A DNA stretch of 64,000 bases from NCBI GenBank assembly GCA_963846635.1, contig CAWJXM010000041.1, positions 1 to 64,000 on the forward strand, written 5' to 3'. This DNA is from AP-15 sp963846635. GTDB lineage: Bacteria; Pseudomonadota; Alphaproteobacteria; ATCC43930; CGMCC-115725. The notes under the pieces are model-generated. The model saw nothing but the letters and a program-made list of their open reading frames with translations. It was not told the DNA's origin and did no database searches. Shown piece by piece: positions 52,736-61,959 of this stretch; the stretch's first letter is position 1; every line of letters begins with the position of its first letter. The position numbers and the translations under genes were made by a program.

Positions 52736-54799
52736 CTATGCGCCGATCACAAGCCTGAGTTTCTTTGCCAGTTCTTCGCGCCGATAGGGCTTACCCACGA
52801 CCTCCAGATTGTCGGGTAATCCGTGATCGAGACTGAGAGCGGCTGCAGTGTACCCCGAGGTGAGCAGGATCTTTAGATCCGGCCGGACATGCCGCGCCCT
52901 AACTGCTAGCTGCGCACCGTTAATGCCTCCAGGGATAATGACATCCGAAAACAAAAGATCGATAGGTTGGTCGGCCGCTAAGATTTCCAACGCCTGCATG
53001 CCGTCGACGGCGGTTACAACCTGATAACCAAGCTCTCTCAGACTTTCGGCTGTGACGGTGAGCACTTCCTGATCGTCTTCGACTACGAGGATCTTTCCGC
53101 GGCCGCTCGCCGGCTGCAACGACGCAATCTCGGCTTCGGGCTCCGAAGAGATGGCGCGATCAGTTGATTGCGGAAGGTATAGCTTCACTATCGTTCCAAC
53201 ACCGAGTTCGCTATCGATTTTGACATGGCCACCCGCCGTTTTCGCAAAACCATAGACCTGGCTTAGACCAAGTCCCGAGCCCTTACCAACCTCCTTAGTC
53301 GTAAAGAACGGGTCAAACGCTCTCGCTAATACGGCTGGCGTCATCCCCGTGCCGGTATCGCTCACCGTGATCACGACATAGTGTCCGGGTGATACCTCGG
53401 GGTCATTCGCGGCGTGGTGTTGGTCGATGATCATGTTCCTTGTCTCGATCATGATTCGTCCACCACCGGCCATCGCGTCCCGCGAATTGATGGCTAGGTT
53501 GAGGATCGCCGTCTCGAATTGCGCCGGATCAATTTGCACCGGTGCTAGGACCGGGCTGAGCATCGTAACCACTTCGATCTGCTCGCCGATGACCCGATGC
53601 ATCAGGCTTTCGACATTAGCAATCAGCTGGTTGAGGTTGACGATCTGGGGACGGTTGATCTGCTTTCGCGCATAGGTGAGCAGTTGCCTGACGAGGTGCT
53701 CGCCTCGTTGCGCGGCGTTCATGGCAGCTTGCGCGAGCCGCTCGATTTTCTCGGCATTGCCCTGAGCGTACTGGATGAGTTCGAGATTACCGATGACAAC
53801 AGTCAAAAGATTATTGAAATCGTGCGCGATCCCCCCGGTCAGTTGACCGATAGCCTCAAGGCGCTGGGCTTGGGCAAGTTCTTGGCGCGACTGCGCGAGC
53901 TGTGCGTTGCGTTCCTCTGCGACTACGAGGGCCTCATCTAGGCGGCCAGTAAGGCGGCTCGCCTCAACAAGTAGAACAACAAGCATGATGCTCGCAGCAA
54001 AGACACCGTATAAATGGCCAGTAGCAAAGCCAAAGTCCGAGTGTCCCGTATTAATGACAGCGCTGAGTACTACATCGGGTATCCAAGCGCAGATGACAAC
54101 CAGCAGCCACAGATCGATTATGGAATACGGAAACCGGGACCCTAAAACCATAAGAGAAATGAGACTGAATAGCAAAACCGGCACATAACCTACCACCATG
54201 GCAGATGTAGAGGCGTCGCCATTTACAATGCGCGGCAATAGCGGATGACCTACGGCGGCGAGTAAAAACAGCAAGCAGACGCCTGCAAAAGCGCTGGAAG
54301 CAATCGAAATGATACAGATAGGTGTGTCGGCACTCGATTGTCCGCCCATGTTGGGATACCGCTTCAGCACCGCGTAGCAGATGACGAACAGCGGAAAACC
54401 GGCACTGCGGAACATATCAATCCAGGCGTCGGTCTGAGGGCTGGCGCCAAGGAGAGCGCTGCTCGCAAACAAACTCGGGAAGATCAGCAGGTGCACGCTC
54501 GCCATGAGCGCAGTGAATAGGTATCCACCCGCAAGAAGGAGAACGGCGCGAAGTCGTGATCGGCTGAACCCAACGAACAGAAGACCTGCCGTTACCAGAT
54601 TGTTCAGTGCGACTATCGAATCAAAAATGGGAATGAAGGCCTTAATGCGAGGCAAAGGAACACGGACAAATGGGATCAGAACACAGAACGCAGCAAATAA
54701 CGCGATGACGATGGCCAGCGCACATCGGTGCGCAGCAGGGGACGCTCGTACGATAGAGAGGAATGTACTCGAGTCTCTTGACAGATTGCGCTCGTTCAT
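52736..54799 (-). CDS. Hybrid sensor histidine kinase with MASE4-type membrane domain
   Basis: 687 aa from ATG 54799 (a TTG at 54817 is also in frame). The N-terminal membrane domain (residues 20-280) resembles MASE4 sensors (AFIPIFDSIVALNNLVTAGL, GGYLFTALMASVHLLIFPSL). Then a coiled linker, H-box LTGGIAHDFNNLLTVVIGNL with the phospho-accepting His, ATPase motifs NLAINSRDAM, VSDTGTGMTP and GKGSGLGLSQVYGFAKT, and a C-terminal receiver ILVVEDDQEVLTVTAESLRE with LLFSDVIIPGG (Asp). It may signal through internal phosphotransfer; no separate regulator gene is adjacent. It separates the two copies of the duplicated segment. Confidence 0.92.
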   Translation of the reverse strand: MNERNLSRDSSTFLSIVRASPAAHRCALAIVIALFAAFCVLIPFVRVPLPRIKAFIPIFDSIVALNNLVTAGLLFVGFSRSRLRAVLLLAGGYLFTALMASVHLLIFPSLFASSALLGASPQTDAWIDMFRSAGFPLFVICYAVLKRYPNMGGQSSADTPICIISIASSAFAGVCLLFLLAAVGHPLLPRIVNGDASTSAMVVGYVPVLLFSLISLMVLGSRFPYSIIDLWLLVVICAWIPDVVLSAVINTGHSDFGFATGHLYGVFAASIMLVVLLVEASRLTGRLDEALVVAEERNAQLAQSRQELAQAQRLEAIGQLTGGIAHDFNNLLTVVIGNLELIQYAQGNAEKIERLAQAAMNAAQRGEHLVRQLLTYARKQINRPQIVNLNQLIANVESLMHRVIGEQIEVVTMLSPVLAPVQIDPAQFETAILNLAINSRDAMAGGGRIMIETRNMIIDQHHAANDPEVSPGHYVVITVSDTGTGMTPAVLARAFDPFFTTKEVGKGSGLGLSQVYGFAKTAGGHVKIDSELGVGTIVKLYLPQSTDRAISSEPEAEIASLQPASGRGKILVVEDDQEVLTVTAESLRELGYQVVTAVDGMQALEILAADQPIDLLFSDVIIPGGINGAQLAVRARHVRPDLKILLTSGYTAAALSLDHGLPDNLEVVGKPYRREELAKKLRLVIGA

Positions 54800-54982
54800 G
54801 GCCCCGATACCTGCCAAAACTAGCTAAATTTTTCTAACGCCGCGACCTAGTTGATCTTAAAGGATCTCATGAATCGCAGTTTGTCCTGACAAGCGTCAGT
54901 TCGCCGTCAATGGACATTAATGTGCCGTCATGACGGCTATCGTCGTCTTGGGGGTATGGGTGTTCGGCGGCACGGCTGGAAT

Positions 54983-55372
54983 GAATTGGCAGCGCTTGGG
55001 ATCGCGCCGGTCGTGACCGTGCTCGCCCATGCCTATGCCCGCTATGCGACGCGGCATCGGTTTAAACGGCACAAAGATCTGTGGGGTGAAACCATCGGCC
55101 AATGGCGTGATCGCACGGCGCATCTGCCACGGCGCACACCGACAGGCAGGCGAATTGCGATCTGCCCGGCGACCTACTCGGACGCGACCTGCAAGAGCTG
55201 CGGCGCCTGTGCCCGCCCGCGCGATGCCGTGATCGGCTTTCCGGCTCACGGTGCCTGGCGCCAAGTCGAAGCCGCCACCGGCGCTCGCAACGTATTGGTC
55301 GGCGACAGCTGGGCGTTCCGCGATCATCGCACGATGGCCGAAGTCATCGCCACCGAGCCCAAGGCAGCCTGA
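54983..55372 (+). pseudogene. 5'-truncated duplicate of the 51127 gene
   Basis: Reads NELAALGIAPVVTVLAHAYA, RYATRHRFKRHKDLWGETIG, ICPATYSDATCKSCGACARP to the stop at 55372, parallel to the last part of the 51127 gene. Similarity continues through the downstream hairpin and terminator. The first half, including the N-terminal cysteines, is absent. Confidence 0.85.
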
Positions 55373-55379
55373 CGCCTTC

Positions 55380-55407
55380 ACCCTCCAGATCAGCCGGTCT
55401 GGAGGGT
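55380..55407 (+). promoter_or_regulatory. Duplicate of leader-type hairpin
   Basis: Same ACCCTCCAGA/TCTGGAGGGT stem as 51980-52007, again followed by CGAGGCGCCAGAA. Confidence 0.6.
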
Positions 55408-55447
55408 CGAGGCGCCAGAAACAACATCGAACTTGCTGACTATATAA

Positions 55448-55486
55448 CCCCGCTCGGCTGCGTGCCCGGCGGGGTTTTTGCGTTTT
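55448..55486 (+). terminator. Rho-independent terminator (duplicate)
   Basis: Perfect CCCCGC/GCGGGG stem with inner pairs, then GTTTTTGCGTTTT. Confidence 0.8.
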
Positions 55487-55725
55487 AGCACGCGTCTCGC
55501 CACGATGTTACGGCGGTGGGTGAGGAGCCCCGAGACTCGCGGAGAAGTGGACATCGCAAGTCGCCGGGCGAACAACTCAGGTGACTTTCGGCCGTACGAA
55601 GCCGACTGCCGGCACAGAGACCGTCCGCATCCTGAGCACATCGCCGGTTCAACTCGCCGCTAAGAACGACGAGTTTTTCTCCGGGCCACCGGGAGCATCG
55701 GCACGCGGCTTCCGCGGCTCATCGA

Positions 55726-57765
55726 TCAAACGCGGCTGACCTCGACAGGCGTGTCGTTGAAGCAGGCACCTTCGGCGAGATCGGCCCGGAGATCAGCAGA
55801 GACGAGCGCCGAGATCGTCTGCCCGGTGCGGCTTGTCGACAGCCACGCGCCCTTTGCGCTGGCAACCACCCCTGGCGGCACCGCATCGCTCACATCGAGT
55901 GACAGGATGACCTCGCCACGGTCGTTCCATATCCGTACGTCTACGCCGTGCTCGAGTTTCCGGTCTGCCGCGTCCCTAGGGTTCATCAGCAGTGGCGGTG
56001 GTTGGCGCGAGCCGGCGAGGCCGCCAAGGGTCGAAGAAATGCGCTTGTCGGAAGCCGGCGAGATCAGCATCAGCGGATAAGAAGCGTCCCGCGCCTGCCA
56101 ACTCGGCAGCAATGCCCCGATACCCCAGCGGTTCGCCAATATCTCCGATTTGAGCTCGATCTTACCCGACGGCGTCGCGGGGAAGATGTTGTCGCACAGC
56201 ACCAGCGGGTTGCCGTCGGGCCCGGTCATCTGCAATGCCTTCATGGTCGAAATCCGGCTCGGCCGGATGCCCGCCAGCCGGGGATCGGCCAAGTCGAGGG
56301 CATCGTCGATCAGCTCTTCGTCGGTGGCCTTGAAGCACGGCTCGTCAAACCCGAAGCGCGCGGCGAGCCGCCGAAAGATCTCGGTGTTCGGCAGCGCCTC
56401 GCCGACTGGACGGATCACGGCTTCGGCGCGCTGCAGCCAATGATGACCGTAGGAGGGATAGAGATCAGCGTATTCGAAATAAGTCGCCGCCGGCAGCACG
56501 ACGTCGCAATTGGCCATGGTTTCGGTCATCATCAGCTCGATGCCGACTGCGAAAACATCCTCACGGGCAAGCCCCCGGCGCATCCGATTCTGGTCTGGAT
56601 GCACGACGATCGGGTTGTGGTTGTAGATGAACAGCGCGCGCAAGGGTGGCTCGATGTCGTCTTCGGCAAGGTGGCGGCCGATGTCGTTGATGTTGAGCGT
56701 GCGGGTGCCAGAAGGGATCAGATCGGGGCGCTGCAATTTGGCCGGGGTTTTCGGGAAGGCGTTGCTGGCACCCAAGATGATGCCGCTGCCCCGGCCGAGC
56801 TTGCCGAGCAATGCCGGCAGCGCAATCGCGGCCCTGATGCCACTCCCGCCATTGCGGCCACGCTCAAGCCCATTGCCCGGTGCCAATACGAGAGGCTCGG
56901 CCTCGGCCAACCAACGCGCAAACATCAGGATCTGACTCTCGTTCAGCCCGCATACCGCGGCCGCTCGCCCGGCGGGCCATTCGCGGGCCCGCGTCATGAA
57001 CTCCTCAAAGCCGAGCACGTGCGTGGCGATAAAACCGTCGTCCAGCGACCCCATCCGCTCGAGTTCCGTGGCGAGGGCCCAGGCGAGCAGCGTGTCGGTG
57101 CCAGGCAGCAGTTGCAGATGCAGGTCCGCCTGCTCGGCGACCTTCGTACGTAGCGGGTCGACGACCACCAGCTTGCCGCCTGCGCGCTTCGATTTTCGGA
57201 TGCATCGGACAAGGTGGAGATTGGACACCGTTGCGTTGTTGCCCCAGACGACGTTGAGCCTGGCAGCCACAGCCAATTCCGGCGGGCATCCGGGTATGGC
57301 GCCATAGGTGCCAGCCCAAGCCTCGCTGCGTACTCCGCCGCACAACGCCCGCCGATAGAGTTGGGTGGCGCCGAGCCGATTGAAAAAGCGCGAGGACATG
57401 CTGTCGCCAGCGAGGAAACCGTGCGGACCGGCATAGTTTAGCGGCATTACGGCCTGGGAACCCCAGCGACTAATGATGTTGCTGACCCGCTCGTGGATCT
57501 CGTCCAGCGCATGGTCCCAGGAGGTCTGCTTAAACTGCGCAGAACCCTTGGGTCCGATCCGGCGCAAAGGGTATAGCAAGCGGCCCGGCCCATGGACGAA
57601 ATCGCCCATGTCTCGAGCAACCTTGTTGCAGATGACACCTTCGGTATAGGGCGCCGCGTTTGAACCGCGCACCTTGACGATACGTCCTCGGTCGACGCTA
57701 ACAGTGAGGCTGCAGGTGTCGGGACAATCGAAGGTGCATACGCTCGCCTGTTCATCGATAGCCAT
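55726..57765 (-). CDS. Molybdopterin oxidoreductase (DMSO reductase/formate dehydrogenase-like)
   Basis: 679 aa. N-terminal 4Fe-4S ligands CTFDCPDTCSLTV with later ICNKVARDM. Molybdopterin-guanine-dinucleotide domains: LNYAGPHGFLAGDSMSSRFF, ARLNVVWGNNATVSNLHLVR, GGKLVVVDPLRTKVAEQADL, LFIYNHNPIVVHPDQNRM, CDVVLPAATYFEYADLYPSY, and a C-terminal molydop-binding domain (LMNPRDAADRKLEHGVDVRI). No Tat signal, so cytoplasmic. Electron partner and substrate are not evident from the neighbours. Confidence 0.92.
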   Translation of the reverse strand: MAIDEQASVCTFDCPDTCSLTVSVDRGRIVKVRGSNAAPYTEGVICNKVARDMGDFVHGPGRLLYPLRRIGPKGSAQFKQTSWDHALDEIHERVSNIISRWGSQAVMPLNYAGPHGFLAGDSMSSRFFNRLGATQLYRRALCGGVRSEAWAGTYGAIPGCPPELAVAARLNVVWGNNATVSNLHLVRCIRKSKRAGGKLVVVDPLRTKVAEQADLHLQLLPGTDTLLAWALATELERMGSLDDGFIATHVLGFEEFMTRAREWPAGRAAAVCGLNESQILMFARWLAEAEPLVLAPGNGLERGRNGGSGIRAAIALPALLGKLGRGSGIILGASNAFPKTPAKLQRPDLIPSGTRTLNINDIGRHLAEDDIEPPLRALFIYNHNPIVVHPDQNRMRRGLAREDVFAVGIELMMTETMANCDVVLPAATYFEYADLYPSYGHHWLQRAEAVIRPVGEALPNTEIFRRLAARFGFDEPCFKATDEELIDDALDLADPRLAGIRPSRISTMKALQMTGPDGNPLVLCDNIFPATPSGKIELKSEILANRWGIGALLPSWQARDASYPLMLISPASDKRISSTLGGLAGSRQPPPLLMNPRDAADRKLEHGVDVRIWNDRGEVILSLDVSDAVPPGVVASAKGAWLSTSRTGQTISALVSADLRADLAEGACFNDTPVEVSRV

Positions 57766-58256
57766 GAAAACCTCTGTGCCCTTCTCAGATGGCCGAACAG
57801 CAATTACGCTTTGGGCTGCATACGCGATATCGCCAAGCCGTCAATCGATGAAATTAGCTTCTGCTTGGTCGGAGCGGTGGGGACTTTGCTCCGGCCGCGC
57901 CCAATCGGCATGCGGCGCAGGGATCGTGAATTGTTCAGAACCAACGGCTTTTCTCCGCTTGGCGCGCGGCCCCACCGCGACATCTGCGAACGGCGGGATG
58001 CTCCACCCGATGCTCGATCAGCTTTATCGACTTCTCCATCTATAGGTGATCGTTTTGGGGATGACGCGCCGATGCGACGAGCGACCATCGAGGGTCGAGC
58101 CATGATATTCCGGCCGACCCCACGAACGGCTGAATCGGCGCGAGGCGTCGGCCGATATCGGCAGGACCTACAAATCTTTTTCTGATGCTTGTCTTGGCCG
58201 CCTACCGCCCTGCCCCGAATACATTCGGAGCAAGGCGAGCCGTCGAGAGAATGGCG
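57766..58256. other. Intergenic region, no recognisable gene
   Basis: Frames of about 100-120 codons exist on both strands, but none has motifs, a good start signal or conserved features that I recognise. Confidence 0.3.
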
Positions 58257-59078
58257 TCAGGCGGCCGGCGGAAAGAATACCAGGGTGCGCACTTCGATGC
58301 TTTCCCGCGGCGGCACACCGGGAGTCAACGGGTTATCGAAAGAGGTATGGAACGACAGCCGAGCGCGGCCGTCGTTGGCGCTGTCATGCACCCGGATGAA
58401 CAGCGCCTCGTCAGGCTGCATGTCCGAGAAATAATACCAGCGGTGCGCCGGGTTGTACGCGACCCGCGAGGTCTCGCCACGCACATGGGCATAGACGAGG
58501 TCGCTGGCGATCAAATCGTCGTCGGTGAAGCTGCGCGCGTCGCACAACGCCAGCGGCGAATCCTGCACCGGCCCGCGGATCGGGCGCCACACATTGACGA
58601 TGCCGAACCGGTGCTTCAATAGCTCTTCCGCATCGGCGCCGAGATGGTCGCGCACCCGGCGCGGCGCGGAGTTGACTGTATGGTCGTTGTGCACCTGTCG
58701 CGAGGGCACCGCTAGGCCTTCCCGCGTGGCGTTGCGTACGTTGTGGTCGAAGACGAAGACGCGGCTGGCGCCTAGTTTGTCGTGCAACAGGCGCTCGATT
58801 TCCGGGTAATAGACGCGCTTGATCTCCTCGGGCGAATAGAAATCGGCGACCGCGGTCGGCGCCTTGACCAGGGCGAAGCCGTTGCGGTCGAGCGTGAACT
58901 CGGCTTCACGGCCACGTGCGTCCTCGATCGTGACCTCGTGCGGATCGTCGATGCCGTTCCAGCGCGGTACGCCGGGAGGCGGTTCGATGCGGTAGGTGGC
59001 CGGCTTTTCGGCGCCGCGTTTCAGGTAATGGAGCGTCGAGGTCAGGGTTTTAGGGGCTATGGCGACATCGAGCGGCAT
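58257..59078 (-). CDS. CmcJ/NvfI-like oxidoreductase
   Basis: 273 aa. Family features: YSPEEIKRVYYPEIERLLHD, RVFVFDHNVRNATREG, RQVHNDHTVNSAPRRVRDHL (His/Asp metal-binding-like motif), FGIVNVWRPIRGPVQDSPLA, and NPAHRWYYFSDMQPDEALFI with a C-terminal ARLSFHTSFDNP. Relatives are annotated as CmcJ-like (cephamycin methoxylation partner) or fungal AsaB/GliPK-like proteins and are probably iron/oxoglutarate-type enzymes. Substrate unknown. Confidence 0.85.
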   Translation of the reverse strand: MPLDVAIAPKTLTSTLHYLKRGAEKPATYRIEPPPGVPRWNGIDDPHEVTIEDARGREAEFTLDRNGFALVKAPTAVADFYSPEEIKRVYYPEIERLLHDKLGASRVFVFDHNVRNATREGLAVPSRQVHNDHTVNSAPRRVRDHLGADAEELLKHRFGIVNVWRPIRGPVQDSPLALCDARSFTDDDLIASDLVYAHVRGETSRVAYNPAHRWYYFSDMQPDEALFIRVHDSANDGRARLSFHTSFDNPLTPGVPPRESIEVRTLVFFPPAA

Positions 59079-59334
59079 GATTGGACTCCTCCGGTGCTGA
59101 ACTCGCTTTGCGACGGACTTCGACCTTGGCGCATCACGATTTGGGAGGCGTCAAGACATCACGACATCTCACTACTCCACGTCCTCCGTTAGGTGTCAAT
59201 CGTGATCACAAAATCGACTTGTGGAAGAATTTAATTCAACAGGGTAATACCATTTTTGCTACGCTAATGGTCGATTTCGTGCTTCCCGCCTATGATAACG
59301 GCAAGAGCAACGCCGATTGCGGAGCGGGGGCAAG

Positions 59335-59979
59335 ATGATGGCGACAGCGATCGAGGCATGGGACGAGCGGTGGACAACACCGGAGGGCCGCGCTGACTGG
59401 CTCGTGCCGTACCCCGGGGTGGCAGCACTGGTGCCGCTGCTAAAGGCGCGCGGTGCGCAGCATGTGCTCGACCTCGGTTGCGGCGTCGGCCGGCATGCCC
59501 TGTTCTTCGCTGAGCACGGCTTTGCCGTCGAGGCGATCGACGGCGCCGCAGCCGGCATCGACTTTGCTCGCTGCGAGGCGGCCGCGCGTGGCCTTCGACT
59601 AAATCTGCGCCAAGCCGATGCCGACGCGCTGCCCTGCGCCGACGAGAGCTTCGACTATGTGTTGTCGTGGAACGTCATCTTTCACGGTACGATGGGTGAT
59701 GTCGGCCGCCGCCTCGCCGAAATCTGGCGCGTGCTGAAGCCCGGCGGGCTCTATCAGGGCACGATGCTGTCGAAGCGCGATGAGCAATTCGGCCGTGGCC
59801 AGCCAGTCGCCCCCGACACCTTCATCCGCGGCAGCGACCCCAATGCGCACCCGCACTACTATTGCGACTTGGCCGGTCTTGCCGCGCTCTTCGCCGGCTT
59901 CGAGCTGCTGTCGCTAACCCAGGAGGAGCAGCGCCGTCCTGGCTCCTGGCACTGGCACATCCTCGCCGAGCGGCGGTGA
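59335..59979 (+). CDS. Class I SAM-dependent methyltransferase
   Basis: 214 aa from ATG 59335 after GCGGGGGCAAG. SAM-binding motif I VLDLGCGVGRHALFFAEHGF; motif II area VEAIDGAAAGIDFARCEAAA; motif IV ESFDYVLSWNVIFHG; then LAEIWRVLKPGGLYQGTMLS. Resembles the UbiE/Methyltransf_11 type, and the W/H-rich end SWHWHILAERR resembles the tellurite-resistance-like group. Substrate unknown. Divergent from the CmcJ-like gene. Confidence 0.88.
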   Translation: MMATAIEAWDERWTTPEGRADWLVPYPGVAALVPLLKARGAQHVLDLGCGVGRHALFFAEHGFAVEAIDGAAAGIDFARCEAAARGLRLNLRQADADALPCADESFDYVLSWNVIFHGTMGDVGRRLAEIWRVLKPGGLYQGTMLSKRDEQFGRGQPVAPDTFIRGSDPNAHPHYYCDLAGLAALFAGFELLSLTQEEQRRPGSWHWHILAERR

Positions 59980-60119
59980 AAGGTAACGGTCGCAATATGC
60001 GTTATCCGGCCAGACGGCGCAACGAAGCAAGCTCTCCAAGGACGTAAATCGCGCGGCCCACTCGTGCGATCGGCGGTTGTCGGCGGCACTAAACCTCATC
60101 GCCCGACAAGGGAATGCAG

Positions 60120-60971
60120 CTATGCCAGGAGCAGACGAGATTCAACAACGATCCGCAGCCAGTTGCCGATCTCGGTCGTGCGGCGAATGGGGTCCATGAT
60201 CTCGCTCGCAATCCCATACCGCCAAATCAGGTCACGGCGGGTGGGCTCTGTAGCCAGAGCGCGATAGTCGGCTGCGATCGCGACAATCTCGGACCGCTCG
60301 GTGCCAAAGCCCTCTTCGACAAGCTCCGTGGCTCTCATCTCAATGAGGGCTGCCGAGACCGCCAGAGTGTGTTCGGGGTGATACTGCGTGCCGAGAAAGC
60401 TGCCCCCGCATGGGGTTTTTGTGGCTATCGCCTGAATGGAGGAGAGCTCGTTCGCCGCCAGAACCTGCGAGTTCGATGGCAGCGTTTCGATCTCGTCGAG
60501 GTGCGAGCAAAGCGCGTCGAAAACGGCGGGGCGGGATGCGAGGAGCGGGTGGGCCCGGCCGGTTTCCGTCACGGTAATCGCCCGGGCGATCGGGAGCTCG
60601 CGTCCCCGCGGGTTGCGCCTAACCGATCCTCCGAGCGCCACGGTCGCGAGCTGCAAGCCCCAGCAGCTGCCCCAGACCGGAACGCCGGCGGCAAAGGTGG
60701 CGCGGGCGAAATCGATTTGCCGGGTGACGGAGGACGTCCGATCATAGATATGAAGCGGCGAGCCGGGAAGCATCACACCGTCAAAGTCCGCGAGCGCAGT
60801 GCCAAGCGGCAAGGCCTCGCCATCGGCGATGTTGAGGGGCGTACAGCGGATATCCGGGTGATGCAGCTGGACGGCCGCAGCAAATAACGAAAAGTTTGAC
60901 GGGATGCCGAACCCCGCGCGCTCGGCCTGCCAGACGGCCGGCGTTCCATCAGCAATCAAGATGTTCGGCAT
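60120..60971 (-). CDS. Class I glutamine amidotransferase-like protein
   Basis: 283 aa. The catalytic triad is visible: VPVWGSCWGLQLATVALGGS (Cys), then SFLGTQYHPEHTLAV (His and Glu). Typical of GATase1 hydrolases of the GMP-synthase-like group that act alone on gamma-glutamyl compounds. Followed by an extension TRRDLIWRYGIASEIMDPIR. No synthetase domain is adjacent. Confidence 0.88.
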   Translation of the reverse strand: MPNILIADGTPAVWQAERAGFGIPSNFSLFAAAVQLHHPDIRCTPLNIADGEALPLGTALADFDGVMLPGSPLHIYDRTSSVTRQIDFARATFAAGVPVWGSCWGLQLATVALGGSVRRNPRGRELPIARAITVTETGRAHPLLASRPAVFDALCSHLDEIETLPSNSQVLAANELSSIQAIATKTPCGGSFLGTQYHPEHTLAVSAALIEMRATELVEEGFGTERSEIVAIAADYRALATEPTRRDLIWRYGIASEIMDPIRRTTEIGNWLRIVVESRLLLA

Positions 60972-61183
60972 CAGACTCCCATTGATTTCCGCTTAGAATA
61001 TTTCGCGGTGGTTCTGGCTCAACGGCCGCTTACGGCGCATAGGGGTCGTTGCCCATTCGGCGCTTTGCATCTCATCTTGGAGGACTCGCTTTTCCCGGTG
61101 CAGAGTTCGGCCGGTGCCAATGGGCCAAACACGGACAGGATAGGACGATCAGATCGCGGTCGCCGCACACATGAGGACATACG

Positions 61184-61897
61184 ATGAAGCAACCCAACCG
61201 AGTCAAAGCCGCCATGCGGGCCGGACGCAAGGCGTACGGCTACAACCTTTCCTTCCCATCCCCATGGGTGATCGACATTCTGGGAAAGCTCGACTTCGAT
61301 TTCGTCTTCATCGATGGCGAGCATGGGCCGTTCGGCCTGGATCAGCTCGAGGACCTCTGCAGGACCGCCGAACGCCATAACGTGACAACGATCGCCAGGG
61401 TGCCGGACATCGGCTCATCAACCATCCTGCGCTATCTCGATCGCGGGATCATGGGCATATTGGGCCCACACATCGCCACGGAGGCGGACGCCCGGCAGCT
61501 CGTGCGTGCATGTTACTTCGGTCCGCTCGGTGAGCGGTCATTCGGGGCAAACCGGGGCACCGACTACAATGCCGGGATTGCCGACAAGGCGGCGTACTAC
61601 CGTGAGGCAAACGAACAGATGCTGGTGTGCGCCTTGCTCGAAGATGTCGCCGTGCTGGAAAACCTCGACGCCATTCTCTCGGTGCAGGGGATCGACCTGT
61701 ACAGCATTGGCCCAAACGATTTTGCCCAAAGTCTTGGCCATCCCGGCCAGCCCGACCATCCGGAAGTTGTCAAGACAATGCAGGAAATCACACGTCGCAT
61801 CCGACAGGCTGGGCGCAGGATGCAACTGGACGTGATGCAAGGGGCGTGGGTCAGCGATATGCTGCTCGATGCAGGTCGTCGTATTCTGTCATCGTAG
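61184..61897 (+). CDS. HpcH/HpaI aldolase-family protein
   Basis: 237 aa from ATG 61184. Family features: YGYNLSFPSPWVIDILGKLD, DFVFIDGEHGPFGLDQLEDL (metal/acid-base region), TTIARVPDIGSSTILRYLDR, GIMGILGPHIATEADARQLV, and GIDLYSIGPNDFAQSLGHPG. Likely a class II pyruvate- or 2-keto-acid aldolase in aromatic or sugar-acid catabolism. The C-terminus is complete. Confidence 0.9.
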   Translation: MKQPNRVKAAMRAGRKAYGYNLSFPSPWVIDILGKLDFDFVFIDGEHGPFGLDQLEDLCRTAERHNVTTIARVPDIGSSTILRYLDRGIMGILGPHIATEADARQLVRACYFGPLGERSFGANRGTDYNAGIADKAAYYREANEQMLVCALLEDVAVLENLDAILSVQGIDLYSIGPNDFAQSLGHPGQPDHPEVVKTMQEITRRIRQAGRRMQLDVMQGAWVSDMLLDAGRRILSS

Positions 61898-61959
61898 CGT
61901 GGGTGAACGCTGCAGTTCGATCCGGTATCGCCTCGTCGATCCGCAGAGAGGTTGGCTCT

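Noticed and set aside
57811..58185. Open frames of 100-125 codons on both strands
   Set aside because: No recognisable motif and no ribosome-binding site; likely chance frames in high-GC DNA.
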